From Vibrio rhizosphaerae (GTDB lineage Bacteria > Pseudomonadota > Gammaproteobacteria > Enterobacterales > Vibrionaceae): a stretch of 64,000 nt of DNA. Under the pieces are notes generated by a model, which saw nothing but the letters and a program-made list of their open reading frames with translations, had not been told where the DNA came from and ran no database searches. Positions 26,085 through 35,576 of this stretch are shown here, piece after piece; positions within the stretch are counted from its first letter, which is position 1, and each line of letters starts with the position of its first letter. The DNA lies in contig NZ_AP024903.1 of the NCBI RefSeq assembly GCF_024347095.1, positions 2,852,001-2,916,000 of the forward strand, in the 5' to 3' direction. Both the position numbers and the translations under genes were made by a program.

Positions 26085-27251
26085 CTAATGGGTAACGAAA
26101 TAATCGTGTTCCTGACGCTGCACCTGCCGATACTCTCTTGGTGTAGAACCGGTATAGCGTTTGAACATTTTTTCAAAATGACTGAGGTCGCCAAACCCGG
26201 CACTCATGCACACATCGGTGATCTTGATTAAAGGGTTGGTCATGATCAGACGTTGCGCTTCACGAATCCGAAGCTGGCACAATATGGTTTTGAATGAACT
26301 GCCCAGATGTTCCCGGAACAGATAGGATAAATGAGAGGCACTGGTATAACTGGCAGCAGCAATCTGGCTCAGAGAAATATCTTCCTGAAAGTGCTCACTC
26401 AGAAACATTAATGCTTTGGACAATGCAGGATGCATGTTGGCCCATAAAGTGGGGTCATTGCGGAGTAAATGCTCGATCAAGTCCACTTTTGGGGTTGCTT
26501 TCTGACACAAGCCTAAATGGGCCAGATCATCCGTCGATATCTCGGTTTTCTCCAACGACATAATTAACAATAATATATTTTGCAATTGGCTAACATTGCC
26601 GGGCCATTCATATTTTTTCAGTTGTTCCAGAGCATGATCAGAAAATAAAACCGGTCGTTCAAATCGACTCAAAATGAATCGAATATGCTGTTCGATATCT
26701 TGTTTTCTTTCTCGTAAAGGTGGCAAATGAAAATTAAATTGCGGCACTGAAGAACCTAATATTTTAGCAATAAACTGTTGCTCTGAAGGTAAGCGATAAA
26801 AAGGCTCCGAACAGGAGACAATTAATCGAATCTTATTCTTCCTTAATGCTTCCTGAAATGCATCCTGTGTGAATAAAAAAATCAATTCATCTTTAAATGA
26901 AGGATCTAATTTATCAACCTCTTCCAGATAGATTGTGCCATTCCCGACTTGCTCAATACAGCGGCTAAGATAGTCACGATATGCCTGCGCATTGTGAAGA
27001 TTTGCGGGAACACATATAAATGGCTCTCGGGCACGAGAGCTGTGATAGTGAATATTGCATGCGACATCTTTCTTTTCGCACCCCGGCTCACCCGAAATGA
27101 ATACCGGAAAATTAACTTCGGCGGCAAAGCGAATTTGCTGTTTAATCCGCTGGATCAAATTCGAATCCCCCAGAATGGGATAAAAAAGGTCTTTGTGGGG
27201 ATTGAAAGAGTCAGGCGATGGATCGTATAAGTGATTTGTTTTATTTATCAT
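26085..27251 (-). CDS. AAA+ (NtrC-like) / AraC-family hybrid transcription regulator
   Basis: 388 residues. Residues about 22-250 follow the NtrC-type AAA+ domain: Walker A-like GEPGCEKK (54-61), Walker B-like GTIYLEEVD, LPPLRERKQDIEQH and YEWPGNVSQLQN. The GAFTGA loop that contacts sigma-54 is absent; the stretch where it belongs is short. Residues about 285-380 are an AraC double helix-turn-helix: EDISLSQIAAASYTSASHLS and IKITDVCMSAGFGDLSHFEK, ending GSTPREYR. No Fis-type domain. It sits upstream of, and co-directional with, the R-body genes and is the obvious candidate regulator of them. Loss of GAFTGA argues against sigma-54 activation. Confidence 0.85.
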   Translation of the reverse strand: MINKTNHLYDPSPDSFNPHKDLFYPILGDSNLIQRIKQQIRFAAEVNFPVFISGEPGCEKKDVACNIHYHSSRAREPFICVPANLHNAQAYRDYLSRCIEQVGNGTIYLEEVDKLDPSFKDELIFLFTQDAFQEALRKNKIRLIVSCSEPFYRLPSEQQFIAKILGSSVPQFNFHLPPLRERKQDIEQHIRFILSRFERPVLFSDHALEQLKKYEWPGNVSQLQNILLLIMSLEKTEISTDDLAHLGLCQKATPKVDLIEHLLRNDPTLWANMHPALSKALMFLSEHFQEDISLSQIAAASYTSASHLSYLFREHLGSSFKTILCQLRIREAQRLIMTNPLIKITDVCMSAGFGDLSHFEKMFKRYTGSTPREYRQVQRQEHDYFVTH

Positions 27252-27733
27252 TGTTTAATTCCTTTTATTTACCGTTGACGTCAGCGTTTCATGCTAAACG
27301 GGACATTTTGGTTAATATTGGAATTTACGATGATCTTTACGGTCTAAATGATGCTGATAATATTTATACACATCACAAGCTTTCGCCAGTTATTATCATA
27401 AATAATATTTAAAATATCAGTATTTCTATCAAAATTGTGATTGGCATTTTATCATTCAGTATGTTTATTATTTTAAACAAAACTATCAATTTAACGTTAC
27501 CAAAAACATTCAGTCTTTTAAGTCAACCTAACCATACTCTCTTTATGATAACGCATGAAAAGTGATGTTGATTTTGATGTAACCTATGAGATACCTATCT
27601 CGATTAAATCACATTATTTATCGTTTTTTCCCATCATATTAATCGTTAATATTCATTTTATTCATAAACTTTCATAAGTGTATACTCGATTTCGGGCAGA
27701 AAAGGGCTTTTGTCATCCATGAAGGAAATCATC
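27252..27733. promoter_or_regulatory. intergenic region with catalase promoter and OxyR-like half-sites
   Basis: About 480 bp, AT-rich, between the divergent R-body regulator and the catalase gene. ACCTAT occurs at 27582 and again at 27593, an 11-bp spacing that fits tandem OxyR half-sites as known for peroxide-inducible catalases. No gene seen otherwise. The OxyR assignment is a pattern match only. Confidence 0.4.
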
Positions 27734-29254
27734 ATGCAAACGTCAAAAGGCTTTTTAATCATAATAATAGGACTGGGATTACCCCTGCTAAGTCAGGCTC
27801 AGTCTCAGACGCTGACCCGGGACAACGGCGCCCCGGTTGGTGATAATCAAAATTCTATGACCGCAGGTAGCAGAGGCAGTGTATTACTGCAAGATGTTCA
27901 CCTGATCCAAAAATTACAACGCTTTGCCAGAGAACGGATCCCTGAACGAGTGGTTCACGCTCGTGGCACGGGTGCCCACGGAGAATTTGTCTCCAGTGGC
28001 AATTTCAGTGCCCTGACAACCGCCGCACCGTTTACGCAAGCCGGTAAGAAAACCCCGGTATTCGTCCGTTTTTCAACCGTCATCCATCCGAAAGGCTCAC
28101 CAGAAACGCTCCGCGACCCGCGTGGATTTGCGACCAAATTTTATACCGATCAGGGCAACTGGGATCTGGTCGGCAACAATTTACCGATTTTCTTCATTCG
28201 CGATGCGATCAAATTTGCGGATATGGTGCACTCTCTGAAACCCTCTCCGGTAACCAATGTACAAGATCCTAACCGCTTCTTTGATTTCTTTAGCCATGAG
28301 CCCGGCTCAACCAATATGTTAACGTGGGTTTATTCCAATCTCGGCACCCCGGCAAGTTACCGGATGATGGACGGGTTCGGTGTCCATGCTTATAAGTGGA
28401 TTAATGCGCAGGGCGATGTGAAATATGTCAAATTCCACTGGAAGAGCCAGCAAGGCGTCAAAAGTTTACGCCCTCAGCAGGTGGCCGAAGTTCAGGGCAA
28501 AGACTTTAATCATCTGACCAATGACCTGTACCGGCAGATCAACGCCGGCCATTATCCGAAGTGGGATTTGTATGTTCAGACCCTCACCCCGGAAGCATTG
28601 TTTCAACTCGACTATAACGGGCTGGATGCCACCAAAGAGTGGCTCGGCGTGCCGGAAACCAAAGTCGGCACCATGACACTCAATCGCGTGCCGGACAATT
28701 TCTTTCAGGAAACCGAACAAGCCGCCTTTGCTCCCTCGAATCTAATCCCCGGGATTGAACCCTCGGAAGACCGGCTGTTACAGGGTCGCCTGTTCGCCTA
28801 TGCCGATACACAGCTCTATCGTATTGGTGCAAACGTCGCACAATTACCGATTAACCGCCCGCTCGTTCAGGTGCGTAACCATAATCAGGACGGGGCAGCA
28901 AACTTGGGGCAGACCGATTCAGATGTTAACTACGAACCAAGTTCAAAACTCAATTGGTCTGAAGATACCCAATATCGGGCGCTGAATACCAAACTCAACG
29001 GCACGGTCCAGCAAGCTCCCATCAGCCAGCCACGTAATTTCTATCAGGCAGGCGTGTTTTACCGGCGTCTGAGTGATCAGGATCAGCAAGATCTGATTAC
29101 CAATCTCGCCGCCGATCTCAGTCAGGTTCATGACCCCAAAATCAAGAACACCATGCTGAGTTACTTCTACCGCGCCGATCAGGATTATGGCAAGCGGTTG
29201 ACGCAAGCGGTGGATGCCAAGCTGACGGACGTCATCAAACTGGCTGAAATGTAA
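27734..29254 (+). CDS. katB: secreted (periplasmic) monofunctional heme catalase
   Basis: 506 residues from the ATG at 27734, preceded by AAGGAAATCATC; other starts lie 3-8 codons upstream. Signal peptide (FLIIIIGLGLPLLSQAQSQ). Catalase motifs in order: RIPERVVHARGTGAHGEF (essential His), FVRFSTVIHPKGSPET, DPRGFATKFYT, NNLPIFFIRDA, and the proximal heme Tyr in RLFAYADTQLYRIG. Breaks down hydrogen peroxide in the periplasm. An ankyrin gene follows, the same pairing as katB-ankB of Pseudomonas, which supports the name. Length is usual for small-subunit catalases. Confidence 0.93.
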   Translation: MQTSKGFLIIIIGLGLPLLSQAQSQTLTRDNGAPVGDNQNSMTAGSRGSVLLQDVHLIQKLQRFARERIPERVVHARGTGAHGEFVSSGNFSALTTAAPFTQAGKKTPVFVRFSTVIHPKGSPETLRDPRGFATKFYTDQGNWDLVGNNLPIFFIRDAIKFADMVHSLKPSPVTNVQDPNRFFDFFSHEPGSTNMLTWVYSNLGTPASYRMMDGFGVHAYKWINAQGDVKYVKFHWKSQQGVKSLRPQQVAEVQGKDFNHLTNDLYRQINAGHYPKWDLYVQTLTPEALFQLDYNGLDATKEWLGVPETKVGTMTLNRVPDNFFQETEQAAFAPSNLIPGIEPSEDRLLQGRLFAYADTQLYRIGANVAQLPINRPLVQVRNHNQDGAANLGQTDSDVNYEPSSKLNWSEDTQYRALNTKLNGTVQQAPISQPRNFYQAGVFYRRLSDQDQQDLITNLAADLSQVHDPKIKNTMLSYFYRADQDYGKRLTQAVDAKLTDVIKLAEM

Positions 29255-29261
29255 ACCATTT

Positions 29262-29317
29262 GGTTCACGAGACAATACAGCTCTTTTCTGCCCGAATAAG
29301 AAGCTGTCTCGTGAGCC
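29262..29317 (+). other. long hairpin between catalase and ankyrin genes
   Basis: GGTTCACGAGACA (29262-29274) pairs with TGTCTCGTGAGCC (29305-29317) in a 13-bp stem, one G-U or mismatch pair at most, around a 30-base loop. No T-run follows. It begins 8 bp after the catalase stop. May stabilise the catalase mRNA or attenuate read-through into the ankyrin gene. Confidence 0.6.
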
Positions 29318-29387
29318 ATCCCCCGAAACACAAGGTGTAGCCTCTGCCAAATCCAAGTTGACGTGGCATCACCAAGTGAGGTTTAAG

Positions 29388-29873
29388 ATGAAACCATTGT
29401 ATACCCTTTGTTTACTGTTGATTCCCTGTTGGTGTTTTGCCAACGCCCCAACGCCGCCGACTGAACCACCCTCGTCCCGACAAACCACTGGCGGTGATGA
29501 AGATGAACTGGTCCGGCTGTTTTTTGCCGCTGCACGGGTCGGCCAGACGGAGGTTCTCGCGACCTTTTTGGATGCCGGTTTCCCGATCGATCAACGTAAT
29601 CCGCACAGCTACACCGCCCTGATGGTCGCCGCCTACAACGGGCAGAAAGCCGCAACGACGTTATTAATCAAACGGGGGGCTAACGCATGTATTCAGGATA
29701 AACGGGGCAATACCGCGATCATGGGGGCCATCATCAAAGGTGAGTTTCAGATTGCCAGACAGCTTTATCAGGCTGACTGTGATCCCCGTATCCGCAATCA
29801 TGCCGGCCTGACACTGGAAGCATTTGCGGAAAAGTATACCCAAGGCGGGATGCCTGAAGTTTTACAGCCATAA
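29388..29873 (+). CDS. ankB: periplasmic ankyrin-repeat protein
   Basis: 161 residues from the ATG at 29388 (GAGG upstream). Signal peptide LYTLCLLLIPCWCFANA, then about 3-4 ankyrin repeats: LVRLFFAAARVGQTEVLATF, HSYTALMVAAYNGQKAATTL and RGNTAIMGAIIKGEFQIARQ. Paired with the secreted catalase; in Pseudomonas AnkB supports KatB activity, and the same role is likely here. Confidence 0.85.
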   Translation: MKPLYTLCLLLIPCWCFANAPTPPTEPPSSRQTTGGDEDELVRLFFAAARVGQTEVLATFLDAGFPIDQRNPHSYTALMVAAYNGQKAATTLLIKRGANACIQDKRGNTAIMGAIIKGEFQIARQLYQADCDPRIRNHAGLTLEAFAEKYTQGGMPEVLQP

Positions 29874-29932
29874 CCCTTATCCCGATACGCATCATTTTTG
29901 CGTCCGATAAGGCACCGTGCTCCCCGGTTCAC

Positions 29933-32900
29933 TCATTGTGCCTCATCAGATGTGAGGTATTGCTCTCCATCGGCTGTCCCGGAAGGATTCGCTGATGAAT
30001 GGTTGCGAGCTTCGCGGGACAATACCAAACTTAACGCCGCGGGTAAGACGGTCAGTGTTATCACCGTCGCGACCATCAGACCGCCAATGATGGCATAGGC
30101 CATCGGCCCCCAGAAGACCTGCCGGGCGATGGGCAACATCCCCAGAATGGCCGCAAAGGCAGTCAGTAAAATCGGACGAGCACGATGGGTCGCTGCCAGC
30201 ACAATCGCCTCTGAGCTGCCTTTGCCTTTGGTAAGATTAATATCCACTTCGGCAATCAGAATGACCGCGTTACGGATAATCATCCCCACCAGTGCAATCA
30301 TACCGAGCATCGCGACAAACCCCAGCGGCACACCGGTTGGCAGTAACGCTGCCACAATACCGATCAAGCCAAATGGTGCGGTAAAGAGTGCCAGTAACAT
30401 CCGTGAGAAACTGCGTAACTGAATCATCAATAACGTCAGCATGACAATGAGCGTCACCGGTAACACGGCATAGATCGAGTCGTTGCCTTTATCGGATTCA
30501 GCCACCGCGCCCTCTTCTGTCACGCGATAACCGAAGGGAAGTTTCGCCCTGAACTGCTGCACCGAACCAGCCAATGCGTCGGAGACTTGTTGGGCCATAA
30601 AACCGGGTGCCGTATCGGTCTGCACGGAGATGAACGGCTCTAACTGACGCCGCCAGACAATCGGGTCAGTAATCGTATAGGTCACGCTCGCCACTTGTCT
30701 GAGAGGCACGATTTGTCCTTGTCCGTTTGATAACTGCAAATCGGCGAGCGCCTGAATATCATGTTGTTCATCAACACCACCTTTCACCACGATATCAACC
30801 GGATGGATGCCTTCACGCAGAGAAGCAATGGTTTGCCCGGAGAACAACGTCGCGAGTTGTTCGGCGATCTGCTGACGGCTCAGACCAACTGCTCTTGCCG
30901 CCGTCGGATCCACCACCACCCGGAGTAAGCGTTGTGGCTCCCCGGAGGTCAGATTGACGTCTTTGGTATACGGATGATTCGCCACATCATTAGCTAAATC
31001 CAGAGCCAACTGGCGGACTTTGCCAAGATCGGGGCCACTCACCCGGTAACGAATCGGCCAGCCAACCGGCGGCCCTAACTCCAGCGGAGAAACCCGGGTG
31101 ACCCACTGGCTAAACGATTGATCCATGATCGTCTCTAGCTGGTGGCGCAAGGTATCGCGCACATCGGTATTTTTCGCCACCACCACTAACTGAGCAATAT
31201 TTTCCTGATTTAACAAGATATCCATCGGCAGATAAAACCGCACCGCACCGGAGCCTACATAGCTGGTGAAGTGAGCGATATTCGGATTGCCCGCCAGTTG
31301 TGTCTCCAGCTTCTTCACCTCTGCCAGCGTCTGGGTTTGATCGGCGTTTGCCGGCAGTCTCATGCTGACCAACAGCTCCGGGCGATCCGAAGCCGGGAAA
31401 AATTCAGAATGTAACCGTGTACTCAGGATCGCGGCGATCAGCAGTAAAGTGAATGCCACACCCAATGTTTTCCAGCGATGCTGCAAAATCGTTTCGAGTA
31501 ACCGCCGGTAGCGGCTCATCTTTGCACCGGCCCCGTGATGGCGGTTGAATGTTGTCGGTAACAGCCATACGCCCAACAAGGGGGAAAACAGTATCGCCAC
31601 AATCCACGAACACGCTAAGGCAATCACTACCACCATAAACAGTGAGTAACAATATTCACCGGCACTGGAGCTGGCAAACCCGACCGGGATAAACCCCGCC
31701 ATCGTGACTAAAGTGCCGGTTAACATCGGAAATGCAGTATTTTGATACGCCCAGGCAGCGGCCTGACGTTTCGGCCAGCCCGCTTCCAGTTTAGAGACCA
31801 TCGCTTCAATGGTGATCATCGCATCATCCACCAGCAGCCCCAAGGCAATGATCAAGGCCCCCAGCGAGATCCGCTGTAAACCAATCCCGGCGAGTTCCAT
31901 TCCGGTAAATGTCATTGCCAGTACAATCGGAATCGACACCGCGACCACCAGTCCGGCCCGGGTCCCTAATGAAACAAAAGAAACCCCCAGAACAATTACG
32001 ACCGCTTCCATAAGCACATGGACAAACCCGCCCACCGCGTCTTTGACGACTGCGGGTTGATCAGCCACTTGAGTCACCTCGATCCCATAAGGCAGATGAT
32101 GACGGATCGATGCAATTGCGGCGTGCAGATGCTCGCCGAATGCCAGCATATTACCGTCTGCCGACATGGAAATGGCGAGCCCAATCGCAGGTTGACCATT
32201 GACCCGGAATAACGGAGCCGCCGGTTGTGCCGGTTGTGTGTAAATATCGGCAATCTCTTGCAGGGGAATAAAGCGGTCATGGATGCGCAAGATGACCTGA
32301 CGCAGGGCATCCACGGACTGGAAAGCCCCGCTCACTTGCACGGCAATTTGCTCATGATCGGTGCGAATGATCCCGGCGGGAGTGACTGCATTTTGCGCCT
32401 GCAAACTGTCGATGACTTGTTGCGCATTCAGATTCAGCCCCGCAAGCCGTTTCGAAGAGATAGCAACCACAAGTTGCTGCTCTTGTGCGCCTAACACCTC
32501 AATTTTACTGACATCCGGGACCCGCATCAGAATGGAACGGGCATTGTCTGCCTGCGTTCGTAGCTCTTTGGCACTGAATCCATCGGCGGTGAACGCATAA
32601 ATCGTCCCGTACGTATCGGCAAATTCATCATCAATCACGGGGCCTTGCGTCCCGGCGGGTAACTCCGGGGCTAAATCCCTCATTTTTTTGCGGGTCAGAT
32701 ACCAGATATGATCCACTTGATCCGGCGGCGTCTCATCGCGCAGATTGACAAACACCACGGTTTCACCGGCATGGGTATAACTGCGCAGATAATCCAGATG
32801 CGGCAACTCTTGTAATTTCTTCTCGATTTTATCGGTCAGTAATTGGGTGGTTTCCCCGATGGTCGCCCCCGGCCAGCGGGCTGACACCACGACGGTTTTG

Positions 32901-33052
32901 ATGGTAAAGGCCGGGTCTTCATTGCGGGGGAGATGTTGAAAACTGAAAACACCCATCACCACAACCACCAGCATCAGAAACGAGACCATTTGTTGATTTT
33001 GCAGTGCCCAAGCAGATAAGTTAAAGCGCGGCTCAGAAGATGTCGGTTGCAT
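29933..33052 (-). CDS. RND-family efflux pump inner-membrane subunit
   Basis: 1039 residues, full length for the family. AcrB/MdtB-like features: N-terminal helix, FQHLPRNEDPAFTIKTVVVS (start of the porter domain), a second set of helices with VVSIPIVLAMTFTGMELAGI and IIALGLLVDDAMITIEAMV (the conserved LVDDAI-type acidic pair of the proton relay), and MIALVGMIIRNAVILIAEVD near the end. The PRxEDP motif at the start suggests the subgroup with VexB/TriC-like pumps. Its start overlaps the adaptor stop (TAATG). Exports drugs or toxic compounds using the proton gradient. Substrate unknown. Confidence 0.93.
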   Translation of the reverse strand: MQPTSSEPRFNLSAWALQNQQMVSFLMLVVVVMGVFSFQHLPRNEDPAFTIKTVVVSARWPGATIGETTQLLTDKIEKKLQELPHLDYLRSYTHAGETVVFVNLRDETPPDQVDHIWYLTRKKMRDLAPELPAGTQGPVIDDEFADTYGTIYAFTADGFSAKELRTQADNARSILMRVPDVSKIEVLGAQEQQLVVAISSKRLAGLNLNAQQVIDSLQAQNAVTPAGIIRTDHEQIAVQVSGAFQSVDALRQVILRIHDRFIPLQEIADIYTQPAQPAAPLFRVNGQPAIGLAISMSADGNMLAFGEHLHAAIASIRHHLPYGIEVTQVADQPAVVKDAVGGFVHVLMEAVVIVLGVSFVSLGTRAGLVVAVSIPIVLAMTFTGMELAGIGLQRISLGALIIALGLLVDDAMITIEAMVSKLEAGWPKRQAAAWAYQNTAFPMLTGTLVTMAGFIPVGFASSSAGEYCYSLFMVVVIALACSWIVAILFSPLLGVWLLPTTFNRHHGAGAKMSRYRRLLETILQHRWKTLGVAFTLLLIAAILSTRLHSEFFPASDRPELLVSMRLPANADQTQTLAEVKKLETQLAGNPNIAHFTSYVGSGAVRFYLPMDILLNQENIAQLVVVAKNTDVRDTLRHQLETIMDQSFSQWVTRVSPLELGPPVGWPIRYRVSGPDLGKVRQLALDLANDVANHPYTKDVNLTSGEPQRLLRVVVDPTAARAVGLSRQQIAEQLATLFSGQTIASLREGIHPVDIVVKGGVDEQHDIQALADLQLSNGQGQIVPLRQVASVTYTITDPIVWRRQLEPFISVQTDTAPGFMAQQVSDALAGSVQQFRAKLPFGYRVTEEGAVAESDKGNDSIYAVLPVTLIVMLTLLMIQLRSFSRMLLALFTAPFGLIGIVAALLPTGVPLGFVAMLGMIALVGMIIRNAVILIAEVDINLTKGKGSSEAIVLAATHRARPILLTAFAAILGMLPIARQVFWGPMAYAIIGGLMVATVITLTVLPAALSLVLSREARNHSSANPSGTADGEQYLTSDEAQ

Positions 33053-34239
33053 TACTCTTCTCCTGCCATCAAGGTCACGCTCTGCCCGGGACGCAGCTTA
33101 TCCACACCGGCAACGACGATGCGCTCACCGGGATTCAGTCCCGCGGAAACCTGAATCGAGGTATCACTGAACTGAGCCACTTGTATGGGCTGTAAGCGCA
33201 GGGTTTTGGTTTTTAGTATCGGATCAACGACATACACGGCGGGTTGATCCCCCACGCGTGTCAGTGCGCTTTTCGGAATCACCAACTGCTGAGTTGTAGC
33301 CAGGGACAATTGCCCTTTGACGATCGCCCCCAGATTCATCTGCGGTGGTGGATTGGTGAGCGTGACTCTCACGCGATAAGTGCGGGTATAAGGATCGGCT
33401 TGCGGGGTAATATCCCGCAATTGCGCAGCCGTTTTAATGGTCAAATCGGACAGTAAGGCGACGCTAATCCGGGGATGATCAATCTCGGTTTGCAACACTT
33501 GTTCGGGGACTTCAAAAACCGCATCCAAACGATGATTATCGGCCAGCTTCAAGATTTGTTGCCCCGCCTGAACCACCTGTCCCTGATTGGCGGATGTTTC
33601 ACTGATGACGCCATCCTGAGGGGCTTTCAGTTGGGTAAACTGCATATTATCCTGCGCATCGGCCACTGCCGCCAAGGCGTTGTCGAGACGCGATTTGGCG
33701 GCTTGCCAATCGGAACGTGACTGATCATAAAGCGCCCGGGAAATCGCGCCTTTCGGGAGCAACGCTTCCATGCGGGCAAAGTTGTCGCGGGCGAGCTGCT
33801 CTGCGGCCCGGGCACTGTCTTGTTCAGCCCGAGCCTGCTTCAAGGCATTTTGAGCACTGCTGGTATCCAGCGTTGCCAGCACATCGCCCTGACGGACATG
33901 CGCCCCGACATCGACCCGACGTTCGAGTATTCGCCCGCTAACCCGAAAACTCAGCGATGTCTGTTGATAGGCCTGAATATCACCGACCTGAGTGATGGTC
34001 GGTGTCATTTCAACCGCTTTCACCACCAGCGTTTTCACCGGACGAGCAGACGGAGACTGCGTTGTCTGAGGAGCGGTATCACATCCGCTGAGACAAGCAA
34101 TCATCATCAGACCGATACCACGTCTGATACACCACACATGTTTTGCCAACAAGCAATCGTGCTTTGCTAACGCAGCCAATAAATCGTGAACACGCCATGA
34201 GGAGTGTTTCGCAAACAACGGAACAGCAGGAAATAACAT
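33052..34239 (-). CDS. RND efflux periplasmic adaptor (membrane fusion) lipoprotein
   Basis: 395 residues. A lipobox LSGC (IACLSGCDTA, Cys53) marks a lipoprotein, but it lies unusually far in from the ATG at 34239. A GTG at 34137 would give a typical short signal peptide, so the start is uncertain. The mature part has the barrel-sandwich/coiled-coil order of MFPs: SFRVSGRILERRVDVGAHVR, QGDVLATLD, helical hairpin with Ala/Gln/Arg, LKAPQDGVISE and PGERIVVAGVDKLRPGQSV. Operon with the pump gene. Confidence 0.9.
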   Translation of the reverse strand: MLFPAVPLFAKHSSWRVHDLLAALAKHDCLLAKHVWCIRRGIGLMMIACLSGCDTAPQTTQSPSARPVKTLVVKAVEMTPTITQVGDIQAYQQTSLSFRVSGRILERRVDVGAHVRQGDVLATLDTSSAQNALKQARAEQDSARAAEQLARDNFARMEALLPKGAISRALYDQSRSDWQAAKSRLDNALAAVADAQDNMQFTQLKAPQDGVISETSANQGQVVQAGQQILKLADNHRLDAVFEVPEQVLQTEIDHPRISVALLSDLTIKTAAQLRDITPQADPYTRTYRVRVTLTNPPPQMNLGAIVKGQLSLATTQQLVIPKSALTRVGDQPAVYVVDPILKTKTLRLQPIQVAQFSDTSIQVSAGLNPGERIVVAGVDKLRPGQSVTLMAGEE

Positions 34240-34391
34240 CGGGATGATGTCCTTTAAGTAAACGACGACTAAGTCACACGATACTCAGGAACATCTAGAC
34301 TCTTTAAAGAAAGTATCAATGTTTCATCAAGACGTTCCATCAAGACCCATCCATCCGCGCTGATCCTGCGCCGCCACACCGCTGCAAATGT

Positions 34392-35576
34392 TCAAACCGG
34401 GACATGTTTCGGCAGGATCACGTCGAAACAGAGTCCCCGTCCGGCAGCAAGAGTGACCTGAATATCGCCCTGATGCGCCTGACAAATCGCTTTAGCGATC
34501 GATAACCCCAGCCCGCTCCCGCCTGAACGGCGGTTTCTCGACACCTCTTCACGACTGAACGGTTCAAACATGTTATCGACATAATCCGCGCTGACGCCCG
34601 GCCCCTGATCGATAAACTGAATCTGCACCTGTTCGGCCGAGTCTCGCACCGTCATCGTCAGCATCTTCCCTTCGGCGGCATAACGTAACGCATTTTCCAT
34701 CAGAATCAGACACACTTGCCCGATTCGCTCCGGATCCACATTGCACATCACCGTCTCCGGGGCATCAAGCGTAAAGGTCATTGATTTTTCCGTCGCATGA
34801 GGGGCTAACCATGCCATGCGCTCTTGGATCAATGCACTGAGATTGGTCGGCTGACGCGATATCGATAGTTGTCCGGCCTGCGCTAGCGATAACAAATGTA
34901 GATCATGAATCAGGACATTGAGGCTGTTCAACTGGCGCATAATCTGTTCAAGATGTTCCGTCGAGGGTTCAAACACCCCATCCATGATCCCTTGTAAACG
35001 TCCCATCGCCGAGGTAACGGGAGAGCGTAATTCATGCGCCATTGCCACATTAGAGCGTTTGAGTTTGGCTTCGTATTGCTCCAACTGGCGAGTCATTTGG
35101 TTGAAGTCATACACAAAGCGCGACAACTCAGAAGGAATCTGCTCAATTTCCTGACATTGCACGGTGAAATCCCCTTTGGCAACATGTCTCGCGGTCCGTG
35201 CGAGAGACATAAATTGCCTCGCCAGAGGGCGGATACCGCGTAAGCCCAGCCAGATAATGATGGGGATCGTCAGTAAAACCAGCAGTAATAAAATGAGCCA
35301 GTCCATGGTTGCCACCGAGGTATTCACCACGCCGTGACCATAATATTGTTCAACCAGCGTGACGTAACGTTCCCAGTTTGATTCTGGATTCTGTTGCAGC
35401 AATGAAAACTCCGCCCGCACCGGTGCCGGCATGTCATAAAATACCCACAGATTCCATAAAGCAAAGCGTAGCCACATACACACCGCAATCAGTACCACGG
35501 TGCCGATCGTCAATGAAATGATGCGTGACGAAATCCATCCCCACAGCGATAACTTTCCTTCGTGGGTCAGTTTCAT
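34392..35576 (-). CDS. sensor histidine kinase (BaeS-like)
   Basis: 394 residues, two transmembrane segments (ISLTIGTVVLIAVCMWLRF; LILLLLVLLTIPIIIWLGL) around a short periplasmic domain, then HAMP. Phospho-acceptor His in MAHELRSPVTSAM, N-box LMENALRYAAEG, DQGPGVSADYVD and GGSGLGLSIAKAI. The start overlaps the response-regulator stop by 4 bp (ATGA). It precedes the pump genes by 150 bp in the same direction, so it likely controls them. Confidence 0.92.
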   Translation of the reverse strand: MKLTHEGKLSLWGWISSRIISLTIGTVVLIAVCMWLRFALWNLWVFYDMPAPVRAEFSLLQQNPESNWERYVTLVEQYYGHGVVNTSVATMDWLILLLLVLLTIPIIIWLGLRGIRPLARQFMSLARTARHVAKGDFTVQCQEIEQIPSELSRFVYDFNQMTRQLEQYEAKLKRSNVAMAHELRSPVTSAMGRLQGIMDGVFEPSTEHLEQIMRQLNSLNVLIHDLHLLSLAQAGQLSISRQPTNLSALIQERMAWLAPHATEKSMTFTLDAPETVMCNVDPERIGQVCLILMENALRYAAEGKMLTMTVRDSAEQVQIQFIDQGPGVSADYVDNMFEPFSREEVSRNRRSGGSGLGLSIAKAICQAHQGDIQVTLAAGRGLCFDVILPKHVPV

